Assembly (NCBI RefSeq): GCF_029968035.1
Contig: NZ_JASCIQ010000001.1
Coordinates: forward strand, 248,001-312,000
Reading direction: 5' to 3'
Source of the DNA: Streptomyces cavernicola
GTDB lineage: Bacteria > Actinomycetota > Actinomycetes > Streptomycetales > Streptomycetaceae
DNA length: 64,000 bases
This document shows positions 16,853 through 25,368 of this stretch, one piece after another. The notes under the pieces are model-generated. The model was not told where the DNA came from. It did no database searches and was given only the letters and a program-made list of their open reading frames with translations. The position numbers were made by a program, and so were the translations under genes. Every line of letters begins with the position of its first letter. Within the stretch, counting starts at the first letter, position 1.

Positions 16853-17695
16853 TCACGGCTTGCGGTGGCGCGGCTTGGCCGGGGTCTCGTCGACCAGGCG
16901 CTGCAGCGTCTCCTCGACGGCCGGGCCCATCTGCTGCGCGAACTGCGAGTCGGTGCGGCGGCGCTCCTCCTCCGCCTTCTTCCGCTCCTCCTCGGCCTTC
17001 TCCTCCGCTTCCATCTCCGCGAACACGTCGATCGGGGCCGGCGCCTTCGCCAGGAAGACCCAGGTCAGCCAGACGGCGAGCAGGAACGGCGGGATCTTGA
17101 GGGCGACCAGGACCCAGCCGAGCTGAGTGGTGTCCGCCCACCAGTACAGCGGGAAGAGGATCGCGCACTTGGCGAGCAGGATGAAGCCCCAGGCGTAACT
17201 CGCCTTCCCGTAGGCCTTCTTGCGGCCGGGGTTGCGAGTACGCCAGGAGAGGTTCTCCTTGAACACCGGACCGAGGATCAGTCCGATCAGCGGCACCCCG
17301 GCGAGCGTCGTCACGATGTACGCGAGGGCCAGGCCGAGGGTGTAGAGCATGCCCGGCAGGTAGAAGTCCTTGGCGTTGCCGGTCATCATCGCGAAGACCA
17401 CGCCGAAGCCCACGCCGAAGACGCCGCTGAAGGCGTGCTTGACGGTGTCCCGCATGGCGAGGCGGACCACGACGAGCAGCAGGGAGACCCCGAGCGCGGC
17501 GATCGCCGACATCTTGAGGTCTTTGTCGACCGTGTAGATGGTCACGAAGAGCAGGCCGGGCAGGACCGTCTCGATCATGCCGCGCAGACCGCCGAAGGCC
17601 TCGAAGAGGGCGGCCTCGGTCACAGCCTTCGCGTTGCTGTCGGGGTCGGCCTGACCCGCGGTGGTGTGGTCGGTCGGCTTGTCGACAGACGTCAC
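16853..17695 (-). CDS. DUF3159 integral membrane protein
   Basis: This is a 280-residue protein from GTG 17695, with a GGGAG ribosome-binding site lying over the stop of the upstream gene. About six membrane helices lie between residues 40 and 215. A charged Glu/Lys/Arg coiled segment (about 220-260) precedes a basic tail. AFGGLRGMIETVLPGLLF at the N-terminus is typical of the family. Function is unknown. It is co-transcribed with the OB-fold protein and lies beside potassium genes. Confidence 0.8.
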   Translation of the reverse strand: MTSVDKPTDHTTAGQADPDSNAKAVTEAALFEAFGGLRGMIETVLPGLLFVTIYTVDKDLKMSAIAALGVSLLLVVVRLAMRDTVKHAFSGVFGVGFGVVFAMMTGNAKDFYLPGMLYTLGLALAYIVTTLAGVPLIGLILGPVFKENLSWRTRNPGRKKAYGKASYAWGFILLAKCAILFPLYWWADTTQLGWVLVALKIPPFLLAVWLTWVFLAKAPAPIDVFAEMEAEEKAEEERKKAEEERRRTDSQFAQQMGPAVEETLQRLVDETPAKPRHRKP

Positions 17696-17698
17696 CGG

Positions 17699-18097
17699 CT
17701 ACTCCCGTCCGAGCGGTCTGAGTTCGTACTTCGGGTTGAACAGCACCCGGCGGCCCCGGCTCATCGAGACCCGCCCTGATGCGATGAGTCTGCGTCCCGG
17801 CTCGATGCCCACGATGGAGCGTCGGCCGAGCCACACCACGTCGAGGGCGGCGGAGCCGTCGAACAGCTCGGCCTCCAGGGCGGGCACTCCGGCCCGGGGG
17901 CGCAGCGTGACCGTGCGCAACGTACCAGTAACCGTGACTATCTCGCGGTCGTGGCAGTCACCGATGCGGGTGCAGCCGGTCGTCTCCGTGTCCTCGCGGA
18001 GCTCCTCCGAATCCAGCTCCTCCTGGGACGAGGACAGCCGGTCCAGCATCCGGCGGAACCGGCCTGCCGGCTTTTCTGAACGAGGAACAGCACTCAT
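17699..18097 (-). CDS. OB-fold nucleic-acid-binding protein
   Basis: This is a 132-residue protein. Residues about 48-125 (DREIVTVTGTLRTVTLRP through SGRVSMSRGRRVLFNPKYEL) form an OB-fold of the tRNA-anticodon/RecG-wedge type. ATG 18097 has no ribosome-binding site, but a TACGCT -10 (complement of 18104-18109) ends 6 nt upstream, implying a leaderless mRNA. It sits 3 bp before the DUF3159 gene, a pairing conserved in actinobacteria as far as I know. Confidence 0.75.
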   Translation of the reverse strand: MSAVPRSEKPAGRFRRMLDRLSSSQEELDSEELREDTETTGCTRIGDCHDREIVTVTGTLRTVTLRPRAGVPALEAELFDGSAALDVVWLGRRSIVGIEPGRRLIASGRVSMSRGRRVLFNPKYELRPLGRE

Positions 18098-18172
18098 ACA
18101 GGAAGCGTACCGGGGTGCGCCGACAACGGTTCAAGGCCGGTGGCGGGCGGTGATCGAGACCCGCCCGCCGTG

Positions 18173-18862
18173 TCACCGTTCGAACCGATATCCCATTCCG
18201 GGCTCGGTGATGAAGTGCTTGGGGTGCGAGGGGTCGACCTCCAGTTTCCGGCGCAGCTGGGCCATGTAGACCCGCAGATAGTTGGTCTCGGTGCCGTAGG
18301 ACGGGCCCCAGACCTCCTGCAGCAGCTGCTTCTGGCTGACCAGGCGGCCGGTGTTGTGCACGAGCACTTCCAGGAGGTGCCACTCGGTGGGGGTGAGGCG
18401 TACGTCGCGGTCACCGCGGTGGACCTTCTTCGCCGCCAGGTCCACGGTGAAGTCGCCGACGTCCACGACGGCCGCGTCCTCGCCCGCGCCGTCGGCCGCG
18501 GGTTCGGCCCGGCGCACGGCGGCCCGCAGCCGGGCGAGCAGTTCGTCCATGCCGAAGGGCTTGGTGACGTAGTCGTCGGCGCCCGCGTCGAGGGCCTGGA
18601 CCTTCTCGTCGGAGCTGTGCCGGGCGGAGAGCACCAGGATCGGCACCCTCGTCCAGCCGCGCAGCCCCTTGATCACGTCGACGCCGTCCAGGTCGGGCAG
18701 GCCGAGGTCGAGGACGACCACGTCGGGGTGGCGGTCGGCGGCGAGCTGGAGGGCGGTGGCGCCGTCGGCGGCCGAGTCGACCTCGTACTTGCGCGCCTTC
18801 AGGTTGATCACGAGGGCGCGTACGATCTGCGGCTCGTCGTCGACCACGAGCACCCGGGTCAT
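18173..18862 (-). CDS. kdpE: KdpE response regulator
   Basis: This is a 229-residue OmpR-family regulator. The receiver domain has VVDDEPQ at the N-terminus, phospho-acceptor Asp in VVVLDLGLPDLDG and Lys in DYVTKPFG. The C-terminal winged helix ends GMGYRFER. The start is ATG 18862 with AGGCAGGA upstream, giving the usual family length. An ATG at 18922 overlapping the kdpD stop (ATGA) is an alternative that would add 20 residues. It is paired with kdpD; kdpFABC is not in the window. Confidence 0.88.
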   Translation of the reverse strand: MTRVLVVDDEPQIVRALVINLKARKYEVDSAADGATALQLAADRHPDVVVLDLGLPDLDGVDVIKGLRGWTRVPILVLSARHSSDEKVQALDAGADDYVTKPFGMDELLARLRAAVRRAEPAADGAGEDAAVVDVGDFTVDLAAKKVHRGDRDVRLTPTEWHLLEVLVHNTGRLVSQKQLLQEVWGPSYGTETNYLRVYMAQLRRKLEVDPSHPKHFITEPGMGYRFER

Positions 18863-18918
18863 CTGGTCCTGCCTTTCTGCGGTGGCGCGGCGCTGGCCGC
18901 GGAGGTCGGGGCGCGCGG

Positions 18919-21453
18919 TCATGTGCTGACCTGCGCGGTGAGGCCGGGCTCGGCTCCTTCGTGGGCGGGGGCGGCGCGCAGGGTGAGCACCATGCTGAGG
19001 CCGCCGCCCGGGGTGTCCTCCGCGTTGAGGGTGCCGCCCATCGCCTCGACGAAGCCGCGGGCGACCGCCAGGCCGAGGCCCACGCCGGCCCCGCGCGGAG
19101 CGTCCCCGTGCCGCTGGAACGGCTCGAAGATGCGGTCCTTGGCGTCGTCGGGGACGCCGGGCCCGCGGTCCACGACGCGCACCTCGACCCGGTCGCCGAG
19201 CGCGCTGCCGGAGACGGTGACGGGGCGGCCGCCGGGGCTGTACTTGACGGCGTTCTCGACGATGTTGGCGACGGCCCGCTCCAGGAGGCCCTTGTCGACC
19301 TCGACCATCGGCAGAGTCTCAGGGATGTCCAGGTCGACGCTGCCCTCGGGGACGCCGCCGAGCGCCATCGGCACGACCTCGTCCAGGTCGACGGCGCGGA
19401 TCAGCGGCATCACGGTGCCGGTCTGCAGCCGGGACATGTCGAGCAGGTTGCCGACGAGGTGGTCGAGCCGGTCGGCCCCGTCCTCGATCCCTTCGAGGAG
19501 TTCGGCCTGGTCCTCCGGCGACCACTCCACGTCGTCGGAGCGCAGCGAGGTCACCGACGCCTTGATGCCCGCGAGGGGCGTACGGAGATCGTGGCTGACG
19601 GCGGCGAGCAGGGCGGTGCGGATGCGGTTGCCCTCGGCGAGCGCGCGGGCCCGGTCCGCCTCGTGCTGCAGGCGCTGCCGGTCGAGTACGACGGCGGCCT
19701 GGGCGGCGAAGGCGGCGAGGACGCGGCGGTCCTCGGCGGGCAGCACCCGGCCGGACAGGGCGAGCGCCATGTGGTCGCCGACGGGCATGTCCACGTCGGC
19801 GTCCTCGGGCCGGTCGAGCTCGGTGGGCCCGACGCTGCCGGCGCAGGTCCAGGGGTCGCGGTCGCCCGCCCGTTCCAGGAGCGCCACGGAGTCCATGGCG
19901 AACGTCTCCCGTACGCGTTCCAGGAGGGCGTCCAGGGTGGTCTCGCCGCGCAGCACGCTGCCCGCGAGGAACGACAGGATCTCCGACTCGGCGCGCAGCC
20001 GGGCCGCCTGGTGGGTGCGCCGGGCCGCGAGGTCGACCACCGACGCGACGGCCACAGCGACGCCCACGAACACCACGATGGCCACGATGTTGCGGTTGTC
20101 GGAGACCGTCCACAGGTGCAGCGGCGGCGTGAAGTAGTAGTTCAGGAGCAGCGAGCCGAACGCCGCCGAGGCCAGCGCGGGCAGCAGTCCCCCGAGCAGC
20201 GCGGCGGCCACCGTGAGGGACAGGAACAGCAGCATGTTGTTGGCGAGGCCGAGGTCCGCGTCGATGTTGCCGAGCAGCAGCGTCATCAGGACCGGCCCGA
20301 CCACGCCGACCAGCCAGCCGGAGAGCAACCGGGCCCGGCCGAGCCGCGCGCCCCTGGCCACCGGCAGGCCGCGGCCCTTGGCGACCTCGTCGTGCGTGAC
20401 GATGTGCACGTCCAGGTCGGGCCCCGAGTCCCGGGCGACGGTCGCGCCGACGCCGGGCCCGAACACGTACTGCCAGGTCTTGCGGCGGCTGGAGCCGAGC
20501 ACGATCTGGCTGGCGTTGACGCCGCGCGCGAACTCCAGGAGCGAGGCGGGCACGTCGTCGCCGATGACGTGGTGGAAGGAGCCGCCGAGATCCTCGACGA
20601 GGGTGCGCTGTACGGCGAGTTCCTTCGGGGACGCGGAGGTCAGGCCGTCGCTGCGGGCGATGTAGACGGCGAGGATCTCGCTGCCCGAGCCCTTGGCGGC
20701 CATGCGGGCGGCGCGCCGGATCAGGGTGCGCCCCTCGGGCCCGCCGGTGAGGCCGACGACGATGCGCTCGCGGGCCTGCCAGGTGGAGCGGATGTTGTGC
20801 TCGCCGCGGTACTGCTGGAGGTACTCGTCGACCCGGTCGGCGGTCCAGAGCAGCGCCAACTCCCGCAGGGCGGTGAGGTTTCCGGGCCGGAAGTAGTTGG
20901 CGAGGGAGGCGTCGATCTTCTCGGGACGGTAGATGTTGCCGTGCGCCATGCGCCGCCGCAGCGCCTCGGGCGACATGTCGACGAGCTCGATCTGGTCGGC
21001 CCTGCGCACCACTTCGTCGGGCAGCGTCTCGTGCTGTCGTACGCCCGTTATCGACTCGACGACGTCGCCGAGTGACTCCAGGTCCTTGATGTTGACGGTG
21101 GACACCACGTCGATGCCGGCGGCGAGCAGCTCTTCGACGTCCTGCCAGCGTTTGGCGTTGCGGGAGCCGGGTGCGTTGGCGTGCGCCAGCTCGTCGACGA
21201 GGGCGACGGCGGGGCGGCGCTCCAGGACCGCGTCGACGTCCATCTCGGTGGCGCCAGGTTCGAGGGGGCGGCCCGCCACCTGCTCCAGGCCGTCGAGGAG
21301 GGCCTCGGTGCGCGGCCGGTCGTGGTGCTCGACGTGGGCGACCACGCAGTCCGTGCCGCGCTCCACGCGACGGTGGGCCTCGGACAGCATGGCGTAGGTC
21401 TTGCCCACGCCCGGTGCCGCACCGAGGTATATCCGTAGCTTGCCGCGTCCCAT
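18919..21453 (-). CDS. kdpD: KdpD sensor histidine kinase
   Basis: This is an 844-residue protein. The N-terminal KdpD domain has Walker A GAAPGVGKT (11-19) and VDELAHANAPGSRN. It is followed by a Usp domain (about 215-350), four DUF4118 helices (about 375-470), a GAF domain, HisKA AVSHDLRTPLAG and HATPase motifs NAVKYSPGG and GVGLGLAVARG. It senses K+/ionic status and, in Bacteria generally, controls kdpFABC. Here no Kdp ATPase genes are adjacent, while KimA-like and Trk genes lie 3-6 kb away, so the pair may control more than one K+ system. Confidence 0.92.
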   Translation of the reverse strand: MGRGKLRIYLGAAPGVGKTYAMLSEAHRRVERGTDCVVAHVEHHDRPRTEALLDGLEQVAGRPLEPGATEMDVDAVLERRPAVALVDELAHANAPGSRNAKRWQDVEELLAAGIDVVSTVNIKDLESLGDVVESITGVRQHETLPDEVVRRADQIELVDMSPEALRRRMAHGNIYRPEKIDASLANYFRPGNLTALRELALLWTADRVDEYLQQYRGEHNIRSTWQARERIVVGLTGGPEGRTLIRRAARMAAKGSGSEILAVYIARSDGLTSASPKELAVQRTLVEDLGGSFHHVIGDDVPASLLEFARGVNASQIVLGSSRRKTWQYVFGPGVGATVARDSGPDLDVHIVTHDEVAKGRGLPVARGARLGRARLLSGWLVGVVGPVLMTLLLGNIDADLGLANNMLLFLSLTVAAALLGGLLPALASAAFGSLLLNYYFTPPLHLWTVSDNRNIVAIVVFVGVAVAVASVVDLAARRTHQAARLRAESEILSFLAGSVLRGETTLDALLERVRETFAMDSVALLERAGDRDPWTCAGSVGPTELDRPEDADVDMPVGDHMALALSGRVLPAEDRRVLAAFAAQAAVVLDRQRLQHEADRARALAEGNRIRTALLAAVSHDLRTPLAGIKASVTSLRSDDVEWSPEDQAELLEGIEDGADRLDHLVGNLLDMSRLQTGTVMPLIRAVDLDEVVPMALGGVPEGSVDLDIPETLPMVEVDKGLLERAVANIVENAVKYSPGGRPVTVSGSALGDRVEVRVVDRGPGVPDDAKDRIFEPFQRHGDAPRGAGVGLGLAVARGFVEAMGGTLNAEDTPGGGLSMVLTLRAAPAHEGAEPGLTAQVST

Positions 21454-21551
21454 GGCCTCATTGTCTTCCGAAATCCGCTGCCCACGCCGCGTAGACCTTA
21501 CGGCCAGGATTTCCGGACATCGGCCCCCGAGGTGGTCGCACGCCCCTCATT

Positions 21552-21569
21552 TGACGCGATTCTGACGCG
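21552..21569. promoter_or_regulatory. 11-bp-spaced direct repeat upstream of kdpDE
   Basis: TGACGCG occurs at 21552-21558 and 21563-21569, one helical turn apart, about 100 bp upstream of kdpD. OmpR-family regulators typically bind such direct repeats, so KdpE autoregulation is possible. There is no direct support beyond spacing. Confidence 0.35.
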
Positions 21570-21585
21570 GCGGGCACATGGCGAA

Positions 21586-21616
21586 GGGCCGCATCCCCGC
21601 TGCGGGGATGCGGCCC
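21586..21616. terminator. Terminator hairpin after the thioesterase-dut-DUF3710 operon
   Basis: The arms 21586-21600 and 21602-21616 are fully complementary (14-15 bp, very short loop). The hairpin lies just beyond the DUF3710 stop at 21640 for leftward transcripts, insulating kdpDE. Confidence 0.8.
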
Positions 21617-21639
21617 AAGGCAAGCAAATCAAGGAACCC

Positions 21640-22425
21640 CTAGCGAACCTCGGTGATCTCCGGGCCACGGGCCAGCTGGCCCATCCCGCCGGAGAACCGG
21701 GACTCCTCCTGGTTCTCCTCCTTCACGCCGCCCTCGGCCACCATCTGCGCGTCGTCGGGAAGCTTCAGGACGATCGGGTCGCGGGGCGCCATCGGGCCGT
21801 CGCCGCGCACGACGACGGTGTCCCGGACGATCTGCTCGAGCAGCCCCGCGGCCTCGGGCTGCACCGCGCCCTGGCCGGAGATCACGCCGCGCAGGAACCA
21901 GCGCGGCCCGTCGACACCCACGAACCGGACGACCTGCACGCCGCCCGTGCCGTCCGGCAGCTGCACCGGAACCTGGGCGCGCAGCTCCCAGCCGAGGGGA
22001 CCCTCGACCTCGTCGATCACTCCGCCCTGCTGGGTGATGCCGGAGGCGATCTCCTCCCGGACCTCGCCCCAGATGCCCTCGCGCTTGGGGGCGGCGAAGG
22101 CCTGCAGCTGTACGGCGCTGTCGCGCAGCACCACGGTGGCCGCGACGATCGCGTCGCCCGCGACCTCCACGCGGAGCTCCATGCCCTCGACGCCGGGCAC
22201 GAAGATGCCGCCCAGGTCGACCCGGCCCTCGCCGGGCTCGCGCACCTCGGAGACGTCCCAGGGGCCGTCGGGACGCGGGGCGGGCGGCAGATTCGTGCGC
22301 CGCGGCTCGTCCTGCGCCGTCTCGTGCTGTGCTGTCCCGTCCCCGGCGACCACGCCCTCGGCGACCTGCTCGGCCTCGCCGGCCGCGCCGTCGGCGGCGT
22401 CACTCTTCTTGCGACGTCCGAACAC
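21640..22425 (-). CDS. DUF3710 domain protein
   Basis: This is a 261-residue soluble protein from GTG 22425, with GGAAGGA upstream. A short basic start (VFGRRKKSD) and acidic Ala/Glu linker precede the conserved DUF3710 domain (about 60-235), with PWDVSEV, VDLGGIFVPG and VGVDGPRWFLRG. Actinobacteria commonly keep this gene beside dut and the OB-fold/DUF3159 genes. Function is unknown; DNA-metabolism context is inferred from dut. Confidence 0.8.
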   Translation of the reverse strand: MFGRRKKSDAADGAAGEAEQVAEGVVAGDGTAQHETAQDEPRRTNLPPAPRPDGPWDVSEVREPGEGRVDLGGIFVPGVEGMELRVEVAGDAIVAATVVLRDSAVQLQAFAAPKREGIWGEVREEIASGITQQGGVIDEVEGPLGWELRAQVPVQLPDGTGGVQVVRFVGVDGPRWFLRGVISGQGAVQPEAAGLLEQIVRDTVVVRGDGPMAPRDPIVLKLPDDAQMVAEGGVKEENQEESRFSGGMGQLARGPEITEVR

Positions 22426-22426
22426 G

Positions 22427-22954
22427 TCACTGTCCTTCCCGGTCGGATACGACCGAAGCGTATCGATTCCCGCCCTGTTGCCCACCCGTGTTGCCGTCCA
22501 CTGCGGCGTGCCCCCCGGTGGACCCGAAGCCCCCCTCGGCGCGCACCGAACCGGGAAGCTCCGCGACCTCGTGGAAGCGGACCTTCTCGACCTGCTGGAC
22601 GACGAGTTGAGCAATCCGGTCGAAGCGCTCGAACCGCACGGGCTCGCGCGGATCGAGGTTCACGACGATCACCTTGATCTCCCCACGGTACCCGGCATCA
22701 ACCGTCCCCGGGGCATTCACCAGAGCGACACCGCAGCGGGCGGCGAGCCCCGATCGGGGGTGCACGAAGGCCGCGTACCCCTCGGGCAGCGCCACGGCCA
22801 CCCCGGTGGGCAGCACCGCCCGCTCCCCCGGGGCGAGTTCGACCGCCTGGGTGGTGCACAGATCGGCCCCGGCGTCCCCGGGCTGCGCATAGCTCGGAAG
22901 CGGTACGTCCGGGTCCAGGCGCTTGAGTCGTACGTCGAGGGGGGTGCGGCTCAC
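22427..22954 (-). CDS. dut: dUTP diphosphatase
   Basis: This is a 175-residue trimeric dUTPase. All five family motifs are visible in order: DAGADL, HPRSGLAAR, GTVDAGYRGEI, FDRIAQLVV and the C-terminal Gly-rich GGFGSTGG. The enzyme hydrolyses dUTP to dUMP and pyrophosphate, keeping uracil out of DNA. A Gly/Gln-rich extension of about 20 residues follows motif V. ATG 22954 overlaps the thioesterase stop (ATGA). Confidence 0.95.
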   Translation of the reverse strand: MSRTPLDVRLKRLDPDVPLPSYAQPGDAGADLCTTQAVELAPGERAVLPTGVAVALPEGYAAFVHPRSGLAARCGVALVNAPGTVDAGYRGEIKVIVVNLDPREPVRFERFDRIAQLVVQQVEKVRFHEVAELPGSVRAEGGFGSTGGHAAVDGNTGGQQGGNRYASVVSDREGQ

Positions 22955-23544
22955 GGGTTCACCTCGAAGGCGCGGGCGCGCCTGACCTGGTCCGGGTCGT
23001 CCATGGCGGCCTTGATCTCCTCGGGCCTGCCGTTCTCGATGAAGTGGTCGACCTTCACCTCGATGAACAGGGCGTCGGCGCGGACCGCGACCGGCCCGTC
23101 CGGTCCGCCGATCCGGCCGGTGGCCGTCGAGTAGATCTTCCGCCCGGCGACCGCGGTCACCTCGGCGTCGAGATGCAGCACCGTGCCGACCGGCACCGGC
23201 CGTACGAAGTCGGTCTCAAGCCGGCCGGTCACCGCGATCACCCGCAGCAGCCAGTTCAGGGAGCCGAGGGTCTCGTCGAGGGCGGTGGCGAGGACCCCGC
23301 CGTGCGCGAGCCCGGGTGCGCCCTGGTGCTCGGGCTTGACCGTGAACTCCGCGGTGATCGCCACGGCGTCCGGATCGTCGCCGGCCCGCGCCTCCAGGTG
23401 CAGGCCGTGCGGCTGCCCGTGCCCGCAGCCGAAGCAGTGCTCGTAGTGCGCGCCGAGCAGCTCGCCGGGCGCCGGGGCCTCGGGGTGCCGCACCGGCCGG
23501 GCCGCGTCGTCCGGAGGCGTCAACGAAGGTGTACGTCCACTCAC
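22951..23544 (-). CDS. PaaI-family hot-dog thioesterase
   Basis: This is a 197-residue protein from GTG 23544. The hot-dog fold carries EHCFGCGHGQPHGLHLEA and the active-site segment GLAHGGVLATALDETLGSLNWLL. The family hydrolyses acyl-CoA thioesters; the acyl group is unknown. It is coupled to dut by overlap, although no metabolic link is obvious. The gene diverges from DUF3093, with 57 bp between the starts. Confidence 0.8.
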   Translation of the reverse strand: MSGRTPSLTPPDDAARPVRHPEAPAPGELLGAHYEHCFGCGHGQPHGLHLEARAGDDPDAVAITAEFTVKPEHQGAPGLAHGGVLATALDETLGSLNWLLRVIAVTGRLETDFVRPVPVGTVLHLDAEVTAVAGRKIYSTATGRIGGPDGPVAVRADALFIEVKVDHFIENGRPEEIKAAMDDPDQVRRARAFEVNP

Positions 23545-23601
23545 AGGCGCAGACCTTACCCGCGCAGCCTGGGAACGCGGGCACCGTGCCAAGCTTGCGG
23601 T

Positions 23602-24063
23602 ATGCAGCTCACCGCCGAAACCTACGACGAACGCCTCACCGCACCCCGCTCCTGGTGGGTCATCACCGCACTGGTCGGGATCGCGGGCGGCCTGATCCTG
23701 CTGCCCCTCGGCCCGCTGCCGATGCTCGGCGGCCTGATCGGCGCGGCCGCGCTCGCAGCGGTGGGCGTCTCCTCGTACGGCTCGGCGCGCATCCGCGTGG
23801 TCGCGGACTCGCTCGTCGCGGGCGACGCCAAGCTCCCGCTGTCCGCCCTCGGCGCCCCGGAGATCCTGGACCAGGAAGAGGCCCGAGCCTGGCGCTCCCA
23901 CAAGGCCGACCCCCGCGCCTTCATGCTGCTGCGCAGCTACGTCCCGACAGCGGTACGCGTCCCGATCACGGACGACCAGGACCCGACGCCGTACCTGTAC
24001 CTGTCGACCCGAAACCCTGAGGCGCTGGCGGCTGCGCTGCAGGGGAGCCCGTCCGGCGACTGA
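23602..24063 (+). CDS. DUF3093 membrane protein
   Basis: This is a 153-residue protein from ATG 23602. YDERLTAPRSWWV precedes two hydrophobic segments (about residues 20-55). The cytosolic C-terminal part contains RAFMLLRSYVPTAVRVPI and PYLYLSTRNPEAL, both family hallmarks. No ribosome-binding site is evident, so it may be leaderless. Function is unknown. Confidence 0.8.
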   Translation: MQLTAETYDERLTAPRSWWVITALVGIAGGLILLPLGPLPMLGGLIGAAALAAVGVSSYGSARIRVVADSLVAGDAKLPLSALGAPEILDQEEARAWRSHKADPRAFMLLRSYVPTAVRVPITDDQDPTPYLYLSTRNPEALAAALQGSPSGD

Positions 24064-24088
24064 GGCCGGGCCTTCGGGCGATCGAGGT

Positions 24089-24106
24089 CCGGGGGCTGCG
24101 CCCCGG
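24089..24106. terminator. Short GC hairpin between convergent genes
   Basis: CCGGGG (24089-24094) pairs with CCCCGG (24101-24106) around a 6-nt loop, between the DUF3093 stop and the next convergent stop. It is weak compared with other terminators here. Confidence 0.4.
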
Positions 24107-25057
24107 TCAGAGGCCGAGTTCCTCCGGCTGCTCCCCCGGCTTCGGCAGCGCCAGCCGCGGGAGTTCCTCCAGCGCATCCCAGGGGACCTGCTGCTTGCGG
24201 AGGTCCTTGCGGATCTTGTCGGCGAGCTTGCCGGTCTCGCGGCGGTTCATGACCGCGCCGACGGCGGCGCCGACCATGAACGGCATCAGGTTCGGAAGGT
24301 TCTTGACCATCCGCTTCGTGATCTGCTGGCGCAGTTCGCGCTTCAGCTGGCCGCCGAGGGCCGCGTTGATCGACATCGGCTTGGCCACGTCGATTCCGCG
24401 CTCGTCCGACCAGGAGTGCAGATAGGCGGTGGTGCGCTCCTTGAGGCCGCCGGGCGGGCGTTGGCCGTAGACCTCGTGCAGCTCGGCGACGAGCTTCAGC
24501 TCGATCGCGGCGACACCGGTGATCTCGGCGGCCAGCTCGGCGGGCATGGCGGGCGGTACGGGCAGCATCGCTGCGGCGCCCACACCCGCGCCGACGGTCG
24601 AGGTGGCGTTGCGCGCGCCCGCCACCAGCTTGTCGGCGATCTGCTCGGGCCCGAGGCCCGGGAACTGCTTGCGCAGGGTCGCCAGATCCCGGACCGGGAC
24701 GCGCGGGGCGTTCTCGATGATCCGGTCGGCGAGGTAGGCGATGCCGGCCTTGGCGCTCTGGCCGCCCTTGAGCACGCCTGCCTTGGCACTCTGGCCGCCT
24801 CGGCGCACGCCGTCTCTGACGGCGGCGAAGCGTCCGGCGTTCGCCGGGGACACGTCCTGGCGGGGCGCTCTTTCGACGGCCGTGCCGTCGCCGTCGCGCC
24901 TTGCGCTCGGTCCGTGGGCGTCCGCTGCTTCGAGCGAGGCCTGGGGGCCTCGCTCGTCGTCACGTACGCCGTCGAGCGGGCTGCCGCCGGTGGCCGGGCC
25001 ACCGGTTGCCGTCCGCTTCCGGAAGATCCGCTTCCGGGGCGGGGTCGAGCCTGTCAC
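24107..25057 (-). CDS. Conserved actinobacterial protein of unknown function (possibly EcsC-like)
   Basis: This is a 316-residue protein. Residues 1-85 are low-complexity, charged and disordered. A GGQSAKAG duplication (about 87-105) precedes helix-rich sequence with two Gly/Ala-rich segments, VGAGVGAAAMLPVPPAMPAEL and FMVGAAVGAVMNRRETGKLAD, that may contact membrane. The pattern recalls EcsC-like proteins, but I see no decisive motif. It lies 14 bp downstream of the DUF4193 gene and is probably co-transcribed. Confidence 0.6.
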   Translation of the reverse strand: MTGSTPPRKRIFRKRTATGGPATGGSPLDGVRDDERGPQASLEAADAHGPSARRDGDGTAVERAPRQDVSPANAGRFAAVRDGVRRGGQSAKAGVLKGGQSAKAGIAYLADRIIENAPRVPVRDLATLRKQFPGLGPEQIADKLVAGARNATSTVGAGVGAAAMLPVPPAMPAELAAEITGVAAIELKLVAELHEVYGQRPPGGLKERTTAYLHSWSDERGIDVAKPMSINAALGGQLKRELRQQITKRMVKNLPNLMPFMVGAAVGAVMNRRETGKLADKIRKDLRKQQVPWDALEELPRLALPKPGEQPEELGL

Positions 25058-25071
25058 GGCCGACCCCCGCC

Positions 25072-25368
25072 TCAGTCGCAGTCGCGGCAGATCGGCTGGC
25101 CGTTCTTCTCGCGGGCCAGCTGGCTGCGGTGGTGTACGAGGAAGCAGCTCATGCAGGTGAACTCGTCCTGCTGCTTGGGCAGGACGCGAACGGCCAGCTC
25201 CTCGTTGGAGAGGTCCGCGCCGGGCAGTTCCATGCCCTCCGCGGCCTCGAACTCGTCTACGTCGACGGCCGAGGTCGACTTGTCGTTCCGGCGAGCCTTC
25301 AGTTCTTCAAGGCTGTCCGAGTCGACGTCGTCGTCGGTCTTGCGTGGAGTGTCGTAATCCGTTGCCAT
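25072..25368 (-). CDS. DUF4193 zinc-ribbon-like protein
   Basis: This is a 98-residue acidic protein from ATG 25368, with GGGGGAGAG upstream. The C-terminal half has FTCMSCFLVHHRSQLA and ICRDCD, a CxxC...CxxC zinc-ribbon. This is a conserved actinobacterial family. Its function is unknown, but the fold suggests protein or nucleic-acid contact. Confidence 0.85.
   Translation of the reverse strand: MATDYDTPRKTDDDVDSDSLEELKARRNDKSTSAVDVDEFEAAEGMELPGADLSNEELAVRVLPKQQDEFTCMSCFLVHHRSQLAREKNGQPICRDCD

Noticed and set aside
18961..21075. 704-codon rightward open frame over kdpD
   Set aside because: Antisense of a complete KdpD with all kinase motifs; shadow frame.
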